Below are positions 1 through 12,060 of a stretch of DNA of 64,000 nt, one piece after another. Below the pieces are notes generated by a model. The model saw only the letters and a list, made by a program, of their open reading frames with translations, was not told the origin of the DNA and did no database searches. Position 1 is the stretch's first letter. Every line of letters starts with the position of its first letter. This DNA is from Tsukamurella ocularis (lineage in GTDB: Bacteria > Actinomycetota > Actinomycetes > Mycobacteriales > Mycobacteriaceae), in the NCBI RefSeq assembly GCF_024807615.1, contig NZ_JANUCJ010000004.1, positions 1 through 64,000 of the forward strand, read 5' to 3'. A program made the position numbers and the translations under genes.

Positions 1-453
1 GTGCGGACGATGGCGAAGATCGTGCAGGCTGTGGAGGATGGTGGACCGTCGGTGCCGCCGCTCAATCATGTGCCTCGGACGAAGCGCGGCATCATCTCCT
101 ATGCGGCGCGTGATATCGGGGAGCGGCTCAACGCGAAGGCGTTGGTGGCGTTCACGCAGTCCGGTGACACTGTGCGGCGCCTGGCTCGGCTGCATACCCG
201 CCTGCCGTTGTTGGCGTTCACGCCGTTGCCGGAGGTGCGCAGCCAGCTCGCGTTGTCGTGGGGGACGGAGACGTTCTTGGTCGACGGTGCGGATAGCACT
301 GACGCGATGATCAAGCAGGTCGATCACTCGTTGGAGGGGATCGGCCGGTATTCGAAGGGTGATCAGGTCGTTATCGTCGCTGGTGCGCCTCCCGGGACCA
401 TCGGCTCGACCAACCTGATCCAGGTGCACCGCATCGGCGAAGACGACCACTGA
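1..453 (+). CDS. pyk: Pyruvate kinase, C-terminal part (cut by left edge)
   Basis: This is the last 150 residues of pyruvate kinase, which converts phosphoenolpyruvate and ADP to pyruvate and ATP in the cytoplasm. The visible part starts in the run before the C-terminal domain (TMAKIVQAVEDG). It then has the C-terminal allosteric domain, with AKALVAFTQSGDTVRRLARL and the late VIVAGAPPGTIGSTNLIQVH segment. The GTG at position 1 is internal, so the true start lies to the left. The gene is rich in TTG, GTG and GGT codons, unlike most of the window. It is followed 56 bases later by fba, so a glycolytic transcription unit is plausible. Confidence 0.93.
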   Translation: MRTMAKIVQAVEDGGPSVPPLNHVPRTKRGIISYAARDIGERLNAKALVAFTQSGDTVRRLARLHTRLPLLAFTPLPEVRSQLALSWGTETFLVDGADSTDAMIKQVDHSLEGIGRYSKGDQVVIVAGAPPGTIGSTNLIQVHRIGEDDH

Positions 454-509
454 GCGCCCTACTCTCCACCACTCCCACGAATTCCATTCAGCTACAGAAG
501 GACACGACC

Positions 510-3922
<3,413 letters not shown>

Positions 3923-3935
3923 CGGGCCGGGCTGA

Positions 3936-5093
3936 TCACAGCACCGTCGACAGTCGCCGGACGGCCTCGCGCAGGTCGTCCGGCGTTCCGGTCGTGAAGC
4001 ACAGGCGCAGGGCGTGATCGAGGTCGCGCCGCACCGCGAAGGCGGAGCCGGGGACGTAGGCGACGCCGGCGTCCACGGCCGCACTGAGGCTCTGGGATGT
4101 CGTTGTGCCGTCGGTGAACTCGCCCCAGAGGAACATTCCGCCCTCGGGCGTGGTCAGGCGCAGCCGGTCGCCGAAGGCATCGACGAGCGCGGCGTGCAAG
4201 GCCAGCGCTCGCTCGGCGTAGAGTGCGCGGATTCCGTCGATGTGCGCGTCGAGCCACGCGGCGTCCGCGAGCAGCTCCGCCGCGATCGCCTGGGTGAGGC
4301 TCGAGCCGCATAGGTCGGCGCCCTGCTTGAGCCGCTCCACGAGGGCGAGAACGGAAGCGTCGCCGTGCATCCAACCCACGCGCAGCGATGGCGCAACGAT
4401 CTTCGAGGCACTCGACAGACGCAGAACCCGGTCCGAGCATGCGGCGACGGGCGGCACCGTCGTTCCCGCGAAGCGCAGTTCGCCGTACGGATCGTCTTCG
4501 ATGATCCAGAAGCCGAATTCGTCGGCCAGGCGGGCGAGTTCGCGCCGTCGGTCCTCGGGGAGCGTGGCGCCGCCGGGGTTATGAAAGTTCGAGACGGTGT
4601 GCACGACGCGGACTCGTTCGCGCTCGAGGATCGGGCGGAGCTCGTCGACGCGCATCCCGTCGGCGTCCATCGGCAGGCCGATGACGCGCGCGCGAGTGGT
4701 GTCGAAGGCCTGCAGGGCGCCGATGTACCCGGGGTCCTCGACGATCACCACGTCGCCGGGGTTGAGCAGTGCCTGGGCCAGGAGTGAGAGCGCCTGTTGG
4801 GAGCCGTGCGTGACGACCACCGCGCCCGCGTCGCGTCCGAGCGCGGCCGATTCGCGGGCGTGCACCACGTCCCGCAGCGCGGGGGCGCCGGTGGTGAGCC
4901 CGTACTGCAGCGCCGACGGCGAGCGCAGCGCGGCCGACGCCGCGCGCGCCACCCGCTCCGTGGGGAGCAGGTCCGCCGCTGGGAGGCCGCCGGCGAGCGA
5001 GATGACCCCGGGACGCTCGGTCACGGCGAGCAGATCGCGGATCGCCGAGCCGCGCACGGCCCGGACGGACTGGGAACCGGTTTCCTCGGACAT
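3936..5093 (-). CDS. PLP-dependent aminotransferase, class I/II
   Basis: Fold-type I aminotransferase of 385 residues, closest in style to the 2-aminoadipate/MocR-type catalytic domain but with no helix-turn-helix in front. GVISLAGGLP at about 29-38 is the family's N-terminal signature. SNFHNPGG binds PLP, EDDPYGELRF carries the Asp and Tyr of the cofactor pocket, and SSASKIVAPSLRVGW contains the Schiff-base Lys. The amino-acid substrate cannot be told from sequence. It lies 68 bases downstream of glpK on the same strand, and a palindrome sits in the gap, so it may be regulated separately. Confidence 0.85.
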   Translation of the reverse strand: MSEETGSQSVRAVRGSAIRDLLAVTERPGVISLAGGLPAADLLPTERVARAASAALRSPSALQYGLTTGAPALRDVVHARESAALGRDAGAVVVTHGSQQALSLLAQALLNPGDVVIVEDPGYIGALQAFDTTRARVIGLPMDADGMRVDELRPILERERVRVVHTVSNFHNPGGATLPEDRRRELARLADEFGFWIIEDDPYGELRFAGTTVPPVAACSDRVLRLSSASKIVAPSLRVGWMHGDASVLALVERLKQGADLCGSSLTQAIAAELLADAAWLDAHIDGIRALYAERALALHAALVDAFGDRLRLTTPEGGMFLWGEFTDGTTTSQSLSAAVDAGVAYVPGSAFAVRRDLDHALRLCFTTGTPDDLREAVRRLSTVL

Positions 5094-5127
5094 GCGAGCA
5101 CTCTCTCAACAATCACTCCCAGTTGTC

Positions 5128-5141
5128 GAGATAGTTATCTC
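5128..5141. promoter_or_regulatory. Perfect 14-bp palindrome, likely operator
   Basis: GAGATAGTTATCTC is a perfect inverted repeat in an AT-rich stretch 35-48 bases before the aminotransferase start. Its size and place fit a dimeric repressor site. No regulator gene is adjacent, so the binding protein is unknown. Confidence 0.45.
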
Positions 5142-5161
5142 AATATATGGACAGCCGCAGG

Positions 5162-6721
5162 TCAGGCCCAGTTCAGTGTGCGCTCCACCGCCCGGTTCCA
5201 CTCGCTGAACAGGTGCTCGCGCTCATCGGCCGGCATCGTCGGCAACCAGCGCGCGTCCTCCGCCCAGTTGGTGCGGATCTCGTCGAGCGTCCACACGCCG
5301 GTCGCATAGCCCGCCGCGTAGGCGGCGCCGAGCGCGGTGGTCTCGATGATCCGCGGCCGGATCACCGGAACGTTCAGCACATCGGCTTGGAACTGCATCA
5401 GGGTGTCGTTGACGACCATGCCGCCGTCGACGCGGAGCTCAGTGAGCGGGATGCCACTATCGCCGTTCATCGCCTCGATCACCTCGCGCGACTGATACGC
5501 GGTCGCCTCCAAGGCGGCCCGCGCGATGTGCCGCTTGTCGGAGAACCGCGTCAGGCCCACGATCACCCCACGGGCGTCCGGTCGCCAGCGCGGCGCGAAC
5601 AGGCCCGAGAAGGCGGGTACCACGTACACCCCGCCGTTGTCGGGGACGCCGTTGGCGAGCTCCTCGATCTCGGGCGCCGCGGAGATGATGCCGAGGTTGT
5701 CGCGCAGCCACTGTACGAGTGAGCCGCTCACCGCGACCGAGCCTTCCAGGGCGTACACGGTGGCCTCGTCGCCGAGCTTGTAGCAGACCGTCGTCAGGAG
5801 GCCGTGCTCGCTGAAGATCGGTCGCTCGCCCGTGTTGAGGAGCAGGAAGTTGCCGGTGCCGTACGTGTTCTTGGCGGACCCCTCGTCGAGGGCTGCCTGG
5901 CCGAACATCGCGGCCTGCTGGTCGCCCAGGATCCCGGCGATGGGCACACCACCGAAGACGCCGCGCTCGCGGACGGTGCCGTAGACCTCGGCGCTGGAAC
6001 GGATCTCGGGCAGCATTGCCATGGGGATCCCCATCGCCGCGCAGGTCGCCGGGTCCCAGGCGCCGTCCGCCAGGTTCATCAGCATGGTCCGCGAGGCGTT
6101 GGTGATGTCGGTGACGTGGAGCGGGCGGGCGGTGTCGCTGCGATCCGTCCCGGTGTCGAAGTCGTCGTCGGTGGTCAGGTTCCACACCAGCCACGAGTCG
6201 ATGGTCCCGGCGCACAGCTCGCCGCGCTCGGCGCGCTCGCGCGCACCGTCGACGTGGTCGAGGATCCAAGCGATCTTCGGCCCCGAGAAGTACGTCGACA
6301 GCGGCAGGCCGCACGAGGCCTTGAACCGGTCGCGGTCGGGCTCGTCGAGGCCGACCGAGGCCAGCTCCTCGCACAGCTCGTCCGTACGAGTGTCCTGCCA
6401 GACGATGGCGTTGTGGATCGGCTCGCCGGTGGCACGGTCCCAGACCACGACGGTCTCGCGCTGGTTGGTGATGCCGACGGCCGCGATGTCGGTGGCGGTG
6501 AGGTCGGAGGCCGCGAGGGCCTCCGCGCACACCAGGCGCGTGTTCACCCATATCTGCGTGGCGTCGTGCTCGACCCAGCCGCCGCGTGGGAAGATCTGGT
6601 CGTGTTCCCGTTGTTCGGAGGCCACGATGGTCCCGTGCCGATCGAAGATGATGCACCGCGTCGAGCTGGTGCCCTGATCGATTGCGGCGACGAACTGCGG
6701 GTCGCGCGAGGAAAGAGCCAC
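5162..6721 (-). CDS. glpK: Glycerol kinase
   Basis: FGGY-family kinase of 519 residues that phosphorylates glycerol to sn-glycerol-3-phosphate using ATP. It begins with [16 protein letters not shown] (phosphate-binding) and has the substrate-contact segment [17 protein letters not shown]. The family motifs [12 protein letters not shown] and the C-terminal [18 protein letters not shown] complete it. The GTG start has no clear ribosome site and lies only 27 bases from the divergent glpD start. Together the pair converts glycerol to dihydroxyacetone phosphate, which feeds the aldolase/GAPDH segment upstream. No glycerol facilitator gene is present nearby. Confidence 0.97.
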   Translation of the reverse strand: MALSSRDPQFVAAIDQGTSSTRCIIFDRHGTIVASEQREHDQIFPRGGWVEHDATQIWVNTRLVCAEALAASDLTATDIAAVGITNQRETVVVWDRATGEPIHNAIVWQDTRTDELCEELASVGLDEPDRDRFKASCGLPLSTYFSGPKIAWILDHVDGARERAERGELCAGTIDSWLVWNLTTDDDFDTGTDRSDTARPLHVTDITNASRTMLMNLADGAWDPATCAAMGIPMAMLPEIRSSAEVYGTVRERGVFGGVPIAGILGDQQAAMFGQAALDEGSAKNTYGTGNFLLLNTGERPIFSEHGLLTTVCYKLGDEATVYALEGSVAVSGSLVQWLRDNLGIISAAPEIEELANGVPDNGGVYVVPAFSGLFAPRWRPDARGVIVGLTRFSDKRHIARAALEATAYQSREVIEAMNGDSGIPLTELRVDGGMVVNDTLMQFQADVLNVPVIRPRIIETTALGAAYAAGYATGVWTLDEIRTNWAEDARWLPTMPADEREHLFSEWNRAVERTLNWA

Positions 6722-6748
6722 GACCGAATACTGACATGGTGATCACTG

Positions 6749-8563
6749 ATGAACGCTGCCAACCCTGAAACCGCCACGACTCCGGGCACTTCCGGAGCGG
6801 CGTCCGCGGGTGTCGCGACCGCCGCGCCGCTGCTGTCGCCGGAGTACCGGTCACAGGCCTGGGACCGGCTCGGTTCCGAGGAATTCGACGTCGTCGTGAT
6901 CGGCGGCGGCATCGTCGGCGTGGGCTCGGCCCTCGACGCGGCCACGCGCGGTCTCAAGGTGGCGCTCGTGGAGGCACGTGACTTCGCGTCCGGCACCAGT
7001 TCGCGCAGTTCGAAGATGTTCCACGGCGGGCTCCGGTACCTGGAGCAGCTGGAGTTCGGCCTGGTCCGCGAGGCCCTGCACGAGCGCGAGCTCTCGCTCT
7101 CGACGCTGGCGCCGCACCTGGTCAAGCCGCTGCCCTTCCTGGCGCCGCTCACCAAGCGCGTCATCGAGCGGCCCTACATGGCCGCCGGCATGTTCCTCTA
7201 CGACACCATGGGCGGCGCCAAGTCGGTGCCCGCGCAGAAGCATCTCACCCGCGCCGGTGCCCTGCGGCTCGCGCCCGGCCTCAAGCGCGGCGCGCTGGTC
7301 GGCGGCATCCGCTACTACGACACCGTCGTCGATGACGCCCGGCACACCATGACCGTCGCCCGGACCGCCGCGCACTACGGCGCGGTCGTCCGCACGTCGA
7401 CGCAGGTCGTCGACTTCCTCCGCGAGGCCGACCGGGTCTCCGGCGTGGTGGTCCGCGACAGCGAGACCGGCGCCACCACCGAGGTCCGCTCGACCGTCGT
7501 CATCAACGCCACCGGCGTGTGGACCGACGAGCTGCAGGCTCTCTCGCACCAGAAGGGCCGCTTTCGCGTCCGCGCGAGCAAAGGCGTGCACATCCTGGTG
7601 CCGCGCGACCGCATCGTCAGCGACGTGGCCCTGATCCTGCGGACCGAGAAGAGCGTCCTGTTCGTGATCCCGTGGGGCATCCACTGGATCATCGGCACCA
7701 CCGACACCGACTGGAACCTCGACCTGGCGCACCCCGCGGCCACGGCGACGGACATCGACTACATCCTCGACCACGTCAACAAGGTCCTCATCACCGAGCT
7801 GACGCGCGAGGACATCACCGGCGTCTACGCCGGCCTGCGCCCGCTGCTGGCCGGGGAGTCGGACGAGACGTCGAAGCTGTCGCGCGAGCACGCTGTCGCG
7901 GCCATCGCGCCCGGCCTCGTGACCATCGCGGGCGGCAAGTACACCACCTACCGGGTCATGGGATCCGACGCGGTCGACGCCGCGGAGGCCTACCTGCCGC
8001 ACAAGATCCCCGCTTCTTGCACGGAGAAGGTGCCGCTGCTCGGCGCCGACGGCTACTACGCGCTCACCAACCAGACCACGTCGATCGCGCGCGAGCACGA
8101 CGTGCACCCGCACCGCGTCACGCACCTGCTGAACCGGTACGGCTCGCTCATCGGCGACGTGCTCGCACTCGCCGAGAGTGACCGAGGCCTGTTGGAGCCT
8201 CTGGCCGGCGCTCCGCAGTACCTGCGGGTGGAGGCGCTGTACGCGGCGAAGGCCGAAGGTGCGCTGCACCTCGAGGACGTGCTGGCCCGACGCACCCGCA
8301 TCTCGATCGAGTACCCCGACCGCGGGCTCGAGGCGGCAGCCGAGGTCGCCGAGCTCATCGGGCCCGTCCTGGGCTGGTCGGCTGTGGACGTCGAGCGCGA
8401 ACTCGAGAACTACGGCGCGCGCGTGGCCGCCGAGCTCGAATCGCAGAACATGCCCGACGATGAGACCGCCGACGCCCTGCGGGCCGCCGCGCCCGAGGCG
8501 CGGGGCGAGATCCTCGAGCCGGTGCCGGTGCCTTCCGCCCAGGCGCGCGCCCTCAAGCGCTGA
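6749..8563 (+). CDS. glpD: Glycerol-3-phosphate dehydrogenase (FAD, membrane-associated)
   Basis: Aerobic flavoprotein of 604 residues that oxidises glycerol-3-phosphate to dihydroxyacetone phosphate and passes electrons to the respiratory chain. FDVVVIGGGIVGVGSALDA at about 46-64 is the FAD-binding Rossmann motif. SGTSSRSSKMFHGGLRYLEQ and GIRYYDTVVDDARHT are family signatures, and a C-terminal DAO_C domain follows. It resembles mycobacterial GlpD2. An in-frame stop at 6740-6742 makes ATG 6749 the first possible start, with GGTGATC just ahead as ribosome site. The first 45 residues are Ala/Thr-rich and low in conservation. Its promoter must lie inside the glpK reading frame. Confidence 0.95.
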   Translation: MNAANPETATTPGTSGAASAGVATAAPLLSPEYRSQAWDRLGSEEFDVVVIGGGIVGVGSALDAATRGLKVALVEARDFASGTSSRSSKMFHGGLRYLEQLEFGLVREALHERELSLSTLAPHLVKPLPFLAPLTKRVIERPYMAAGMFLYDTMGGAKSVPAQKHLTRAGALRLAPGLKRGALVGGIRYYDTVVDDARHTMTVARTAAHYGAVVRTSTQVVDFLREADRVSGVVVRDSETGATTEVRSTVVINATGVWTDELQALSHQKGRFRVRASKGVHILVPRDRIVSDVALILRTEKSVLFVIPWGIHWIIGTTDTDWNLDLAHPAATATDIDYILDHVNKVLITELTREDITGVYAGLRPLLAGESDETSKLSREHAVAAIAPGLVTIAGGKYTTYRVMGSDAVDAAEAYLPHKIPASCTEKVPLLGADGYYALTNQTTSIAREHDVHPHRVTHLLNRYGSLIGDVLALAESDRGLLEPLAGAPQYLRVEALYAAKAEGALHLEDVLARRTRISIEYPDRGLEAAAEVAELIGPVLGWSAVDVERELENYGARVAAELESQNMPDDETADALRAAAPEARGEILEPVPVPSAQARALKR

Positions 8564-9133
8564 TCAGCGAGCAGTGACCGGGGCCGACGGTGCCGGGGTC
8601 GCGGCGGTCGACACGGCCGCGGCGGGGTTTGACGGGGCGGAGGTCGACGGCGCCGCCGCTGCGCTCGATGACGCACCCGCGGGGGTGAGGACAAAGGTCC
8701 ACGCCCGGTTGTTGTCGGGGTCGGTGAGCACCAACTCGGTGCCGTTGCGCGACCAGATCCGCTCACCCTTGAGAGCCTCGCTGATCGCCGTCTGCGTGCC
8801 CTTGGGGTCCGGGCAGTAGCGCTGCGTGGCCGCGAGGCCGGCGCCGAAGTCCACCCGATCGACGGTAGCCAGGGATGTGGCCGTGCCGGTCAGCGTGTTG
8901 CAGGAGTCGTTGCCGGAGATGTTGGAGCCCCGCACCCAGAACCAGGCCGTCGGATCGGACTTCAGGCGCCATTGCGAGCCCACGAGCGCGGGCTTCGACG
9001 GGGCCGGGGCGGCGGACGGCGCGGCCGATGCCGAGGCGGCGGGATCGGCGCCGGCGGACGCGGCGCAGCCGGCCGTGAGGACCGCGGCGCCCGCGAGCAG
9101 CGGAAGGGCGAGGGAGGCGGACTTACGCATCAT
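8564..9133 (-). CDS. META-domain lipoprotein (HslJ-like)
   Basis: A 189-residue predicted lipoprotein. The N-terminus is a signal peptide ending in a lipobox (VLTAGC, about residues 19-24), followed by an Ala/Ser/Pro-rich linker. From about residue 50 there is a META/HslJ-type domain: GSQWRL, then SGNDSCNTLTGT, then a conserved-looking RYCPDPKGTQTAISEAL helix and LTDPDNNRAWTFVL. An Ala/Pro/Ser-rich tail ends the protein. META-domain proteins are envelope proteins of uncertain role, linked in other bacteria to stress or antibiotic tolerance. Its stop abuts the glpD stop tail to tail with no space for a terminator. Confidence 0.75.
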   Translation of the reverse strand: MMRKSASLALPLLAGAAVLTAGCAASAGADPAASASAAPSAAPAPSKPALVGSQWRLKSDPTAWFWVRGSNISGNDSCNTLTGTATSLATVDRVDFGAGLAATQRYCPDPKGTQTAISEALKGERIWSRNGTELVLTDPDNNRAWTFVLTPAGASSSAAAAPSTSAPSNPAAAVSTAATPAPSAPVTAR

Positions 9134-9183
9134 GTCTGCGATTATGCCGTCTCACTCGCCCCTTGCGCACCTTCAGTTACACC

Positions 9184-10809
9184 TCAGTTGGTCTTGGAGA
9201 GCCCTGCCCGAGGCCTGTCGTCGGCCGCCGTCGCGGCGCTGGTGACGGCGTCCGTGCTGGTCGGGGCGTCCGAGTCGGCATCGCCGGCCGGCGTGGCATC
9301 GGCACCGGACTCCAGGTCGATCGTGGTGCGCAGTGGCTTGTTGGGCAGCAGTGCCACCGCGATCAACGTGACGATCGCGCACGCCGTCGAGACCAGGAAG
9401 ATGCGCCCGGTCGCGTCGCCGAACGCAGCGTTGGTGATCTCCCGGATGAGCGGGCTGTGCGGGTCGCGGACGTGGTTCGCGACCACGCCCTCCTTGACCA
9501 GGTCCGTGACGCGGGCGGTGAGGACCGCGCCGAGCGCGGAGACGCCGATCGCACCGCCGAAGGTGCGGAAGAAGGCGACCGAACTGGACGCGGCGCCGAT
9601 GTTCTGCACGCTCACGGTGTTCTGCACGGCGAGCACGAGGTTCTGCATCAGTGCGCCGATGCCGAAGCCCATGACCGCGATGTACGCCTGCACCTGCCAG
9701 ATGGGAGTGAGGTGATCGATGGTGCTGAGCAGTGCGAAGCCGATGACCAGGATGACGGCGCCGCCCACGACGTACCGCTTCCACTGGCCGGTGCGGGTGA
9801 TCAGCTGGCCGGAGGCGACGGACGAGATCAGCATGCCGAGCACCATCGGGATGGTGAGCACACCGGCCATCGTCGGGCTGTAGCCGCGCGAGTTCTGGAA
9901 GTACAGACCCAGGAAGGACATCGCGCCGAACATGCCCACGCCCACGGCGATCGAGGCGATGATCGCGAGGCCCGTGGTCTTCTCGGTGATGATCTTCAGT
10001 GGGATGACCGGCTCCTTGGCCCGCGATTCGACGTACACGGTGGCCACGAGGAGAGCGAGGCCGCTCACCAGGTACACCGCGGTCGACGTCGACAGCCAGT
10101 CGTAGTTCTTGCCTGCGAACGAGACCCAGATGAGCAGTACGGAGACGCCGGCGGTGAGCAGGGTGGCACCCAACCAGTCGATGGACGCCTGGTTGTTGCG
10201 GGTCGTGGGCAGGTGCAGGGTGCGCTGAATGAGGGCCAGTGCGGCCACCGCCACCGGGATGCTGATGTAGAAGCACCAGCGCCAGCCGATGTGATCGGTG
10301 ATGACGCCGCCCAGGATGGGGCCACCGGCCATCGAGACCGCCATGACGGCACCCATGTAGCCGGAGTACCGGCCGCGCTCACGCGGCGGGATGATGCTGC
10401 CCATGATGGCGACGACGAGCGCCGTGAGGCCGCCCATGCCGATGCCCTGGATCACGCGGGCGACCAGGAGCACCTCGATGTTCGGGGTGGCGCCGGCGAG
10501 GACCGATCCGGCCACGAAGATGACGATCGCCGACTGGACGAGAGTCTTCTTGTTGAACAGATCGGCCAGCTTGCCCCAGATCGGCGTGGAGGCGGCGTTC
10601 GCCAGGAGTGCGGTGGTGATGACCCAGGAGAACGCCGTCGTGGAGGCGCCCAGATCGGAGATGATCCGCGGTAGCGCCGTGGAGACGACGGTGGTGCTCA
10701 ACAGCGCCGTGAACAGTGCGGCGAGCAGGCCCGCCATGACCTCGAGGATCTCCCGGTGCGTCATGGGGGCCGAGGCCTGTGGTTCGGCTTCCGCCGTGAT
10801 CTCGGACAT
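9184..10809 (-). CDS. MFS drug exporter, 14-TM (DHA2/EmrB-QacA type)
   Basis: A 541-residue proton-driven exporter of the cytoplasmic membrane. It opens with about 20 hydrophilic residues and then TM1 (EVMAGLLAALFTALLSTTVV). The motif-A loop between TM2 and TM3 is GKLADLFNKKT, and motif C in TM5 is GPILGGVITDHIGWRWCFYI. The number of hydrophobic segments fits the 14-TM DHA2 family. The C-terminal 45 residues are a low-complexity Asp/Ala/Thr tail. The start ATG has GAAGGAAGG upstream. No TetR or MarR gene is adjacent, so its substrate and control cannot be inferred. Confidence 0.85.
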   Translation of the reverse strand: MSEITAEAEPQASAPMTHREILEVMAGLLAALFTALLSTTVVSTALPRIISDLGASTTAFSWVITTALLANAASTPIWGKLADLFNKKTLVQSAIVIFVAGSVLAGATPNIEVLLVARVIQGIGMGGLTALVVAIMGSIIPPRERGRYSGYMGAVMAVSMAGGPILGGVITDHIGWRWCFYISIPVAVAALALIQRTLHLPTTRNNQASIDWLGATLLTAGVSVLLIWVSFAGKNYDWLSTSTAVYLVSGLALLVATVYVESRAKEPVIPLKIITEKTTGLAIIASIAVGVGMFGAMSFLGLYFQNSRGYSPTMAGVLTIPMVLGMLISSVASGQLITRTGQWKRYVVGGAVILVIGFALLSTIDHLTPIWQVQAYIAVMGFGIGALMQNLVLAVQNTVSVQNIGAASSSVAFFRTFGGAIGVSALGAVLTARVTDLVKEGVVANHVRDPHSPLIREITNAAFGDATGRIFLVSTACAIVTLIAVALLPNKPLRTTIDLESGADATPAGDADSDAPTSTDAVTSAATAADDRPRAGLSKTN

Positions 10810-10916
10810 CGGGACCTTCCTTCAAAGCTCTAAGCAATAACGTGCAGGGTGCAACTGTAACTTCGTCGAAGATATTCCGCCACCTCATTACCGTGTGACG
10901 CGGCTCCCAATCAGTG

Positions 10917-10932
10917 GAACATGTTCTAGGTT
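10917..10932 (+). promoter_or_regulatory. Leaderless promoter with GAACATGTTC palindrome
   Basis: TAGGTT at 10927-10932 followed by six bases and the ATG fits a leaderless -10 element. A perfect palindrome GAACATGTTC (10917-10926) sits directly before it. It resembles half of a mycobacterial SOS box, but the spacing between GAAC and GTTC is two bases rather than four. Confidence 0.45.
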
Positions 10933-10938
10933 GGTGGC

Positions 10939-11382
10939 ATGCCCTTCGCCATCGATCACAGCCGCGAGATCGCGGCCCCGCCCGCCCTCGTCTGGCAGGC
11001 GCTCACCGACTTCGACGCCTACTCGGAATGGAACCCGTTCGCCGTCGAGGCGACCTGCGACCTCCGGCCCGGAGGCGCCATCGTCATGCGGGTGGCGCTC
11101 CGGCCCCCGAAGGTGATGACGCAGAAGGAGTTCGTCGTCTCCGTCGACGAGGGCCGAGGCTTCGCATACGCCATGAAGCCCGCGCCCGCCGGGCTGCTGC
11201 GCAGCATCCGCGAACAGGACATCGTCGACCTCGGCGACGGCCGGTCGCGCTACACCTCGCACTTCCAGCTCGACGGTCCGCTCTCGCCCGTCGTCGGCGC
11301 CCTCCTCGGCGCGCACCTGCGACGCGGCTTCGACGGCAACGTCGACGGGCTGGTGCGACAGGCGGAGAAGCTGGCGCGCTGA
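10939..11382 (+). CDS. SRPBCC-family (START-like) protein
   Basis: A 147-residue protein of the SRPBCC/polyketide-cyclase superfamily, a helix-grip fold with a deep ligand pocket. The N-terminal IDHSREIAAPPALVWQALTDFDAYSEWNPF is the typical first strand and helix. Later segments (GGAIVMRVAL, YTSHFQLDGP, then a long C-terminal amphipathic helix) complete the fold. Members bind hydrophobic ligands or carry out diverse reactions, and nothing here identifies the ligand. It stands alone, converging on the dodecin gene. Confidence 0.75.
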   Translation: MPFAIDHSREIAAPPALVWQALTDFDAYSEWNPFAVEATCDLRPGGAIVMRVALRPPKVMTQKEFVVSVDEGRGFAYAMKPAPAGLLRSIREQDIVDLGDGRSRYTSHFQLDGPLSPVVGALLGAHLRRGFDGNVDGLVRQAEKLAR

Positions 11383-11399
11383 ACCCGGTCCGGACGGGT
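11383..11399. terminator. Possible bidirectional terminator hairpin
   Basis: ACCCG/CGGGT with a seven-base loop lies exactly in the gap between the convergent SRPBCC and dodecin genes. It has no T-tract, as is common in high-GC actinobacteria. Confidence 0.35.
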
Positions 11400-11614
11400 C
11401 AGTCGGTGTCGTCCATCCGGAAGCCGATCTTCAGCGTCACCTGGGTGTGCGCGACGGCGCCGTTCTCGATGTGTCCACGGGTGGACACCACCTCGAACCA
11501 CTCCAGGTTCCGCATCGTCTGCGAGGCGGGGCCGACCGCGTTCGCCACTGCCGCGTCGTACCCCTCGGTGGAGGTGCCGACGACTTCGATGACTCGGTAC
11601 ACGTTGTTCGTCAT
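11399..11614 (-). CDS. Dodecin family flavin-binding protein
   Basis: A 71-residue protein matching dodecin: YRVIEVVGTSTEGYDAAVANAV, then LEWFEVVSTRGHIENG (the conserved Trp stacks on flavin), then AHTQVTLKIGFRMDD. Dodecins assemble into hollow dodecamers that store flavins or bind CoA. The gene is a short part of a longer open frame. I chose the ATG that gives the normal dodecin N-terminus (MTNNVYRVIE). It stands alone between the SRPBCC protein and the thioesterase. Confidence 0.85.
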   Translation of the reverse strand: MTNNVYRVIEVVGTSTEGYDAAVANAVGPASQTMRNLEWFEVVSTRGHIENGAVAHTQVTLKIGFRMDDTD

Positions 11615-11667
11615 ACCTGCCCATACTCCGCCTCCGGGGCGGCCGGGGAGGCGGAACGGCGAGGTCG

Positions 11668-12057
11668 CTACCGGGTTCGAACGCGCCGGGTGAACCGGGC
11701 GGTGGCGCGCGCGATCACCTGGTCGGCGGGGTCGGTGACTCGGATGATGAAGATGTCCTCCTTGGGGAGTCGCTCGCCGACGTTCGCCTCGGCGCGCAGG
11801 GTGTCGCCGAGGCGGGTGGGGCGCAGGTAGTCGATGTGGATCGCGCTGGCGACGCCGGTGTGCTCGTCGTCGTTCGCCGCCGCGGCGACGGCCGTGCCCA
11901 CGAGGGCGAAGACGAAGGCGCCATGCGTGGTCTCGTGCGGATTGAGGTGGTCCTCGGTGACGGTCACCGTCGACACGGCGTGGCCTCCGCCGTGCCCCGT
12001 CACCTCGATCCCGAGGAACTGGGCGTACCGGTCGACGGGCTGCTGCGGACTGCTCAT
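11668..12057 (-). CDS. PaaI-type hotdog thioesterase
   Basis: A 129-residue single-domain hotdog protein. The helix motif NPHETTHGAFVFALVGTAVA corresponds to the HGG active-site loop of PaaI acyl-CoA thioesterases, followed by AIHIDYLRPTRLGDTLRAEA. Such enzymes hydrolyse small or aromatic acyl-CoA esters in the cytoplasm. The same reading frame stays open upstream into a fragment that looks like an acyl-CoA ligase C-terminus. I start at the ATG giving MSSPQQPVDRYAQFL, the typical N-terminus. The dead ligase next door suggests the two once formed an acyl-CoA handling pair. Confidence 0.8.
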   Translation of the reverse strand: MSSPQQPVDRYAQFLGIEVTGHGGGHAVSTVTVTEDHLNPHETTHGAFVFALVGTAVAAAANDDEHTGVASAIHIDYLRPTRLGDTLRAEANVGERLPKEDIFIIRVTDPADQVIARATARFTRRVRTR

Positions 12058-12060
12058 CGG

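Noticed and set aside
5457-6854. Alternative minus-strand frame with an ATG upstream of glpK
   Set aside because: It reads through glpK in the wrong frame. GlpK motifs are all in the frame starting at GTG 6721.
9163-10674. Plus-strand 503-codon frame opposite the MFS gene
   Set aside because: It is Asp/Gly/Arg/His-rich without structure and is fully explained as the complement of the exporter gene.
10917-10926. SOS (LexA) box upstream of the SRPBCC gene
   Set aside because: The mycobacterial box needs four bases between GAAC and GTTC. Here there are two.
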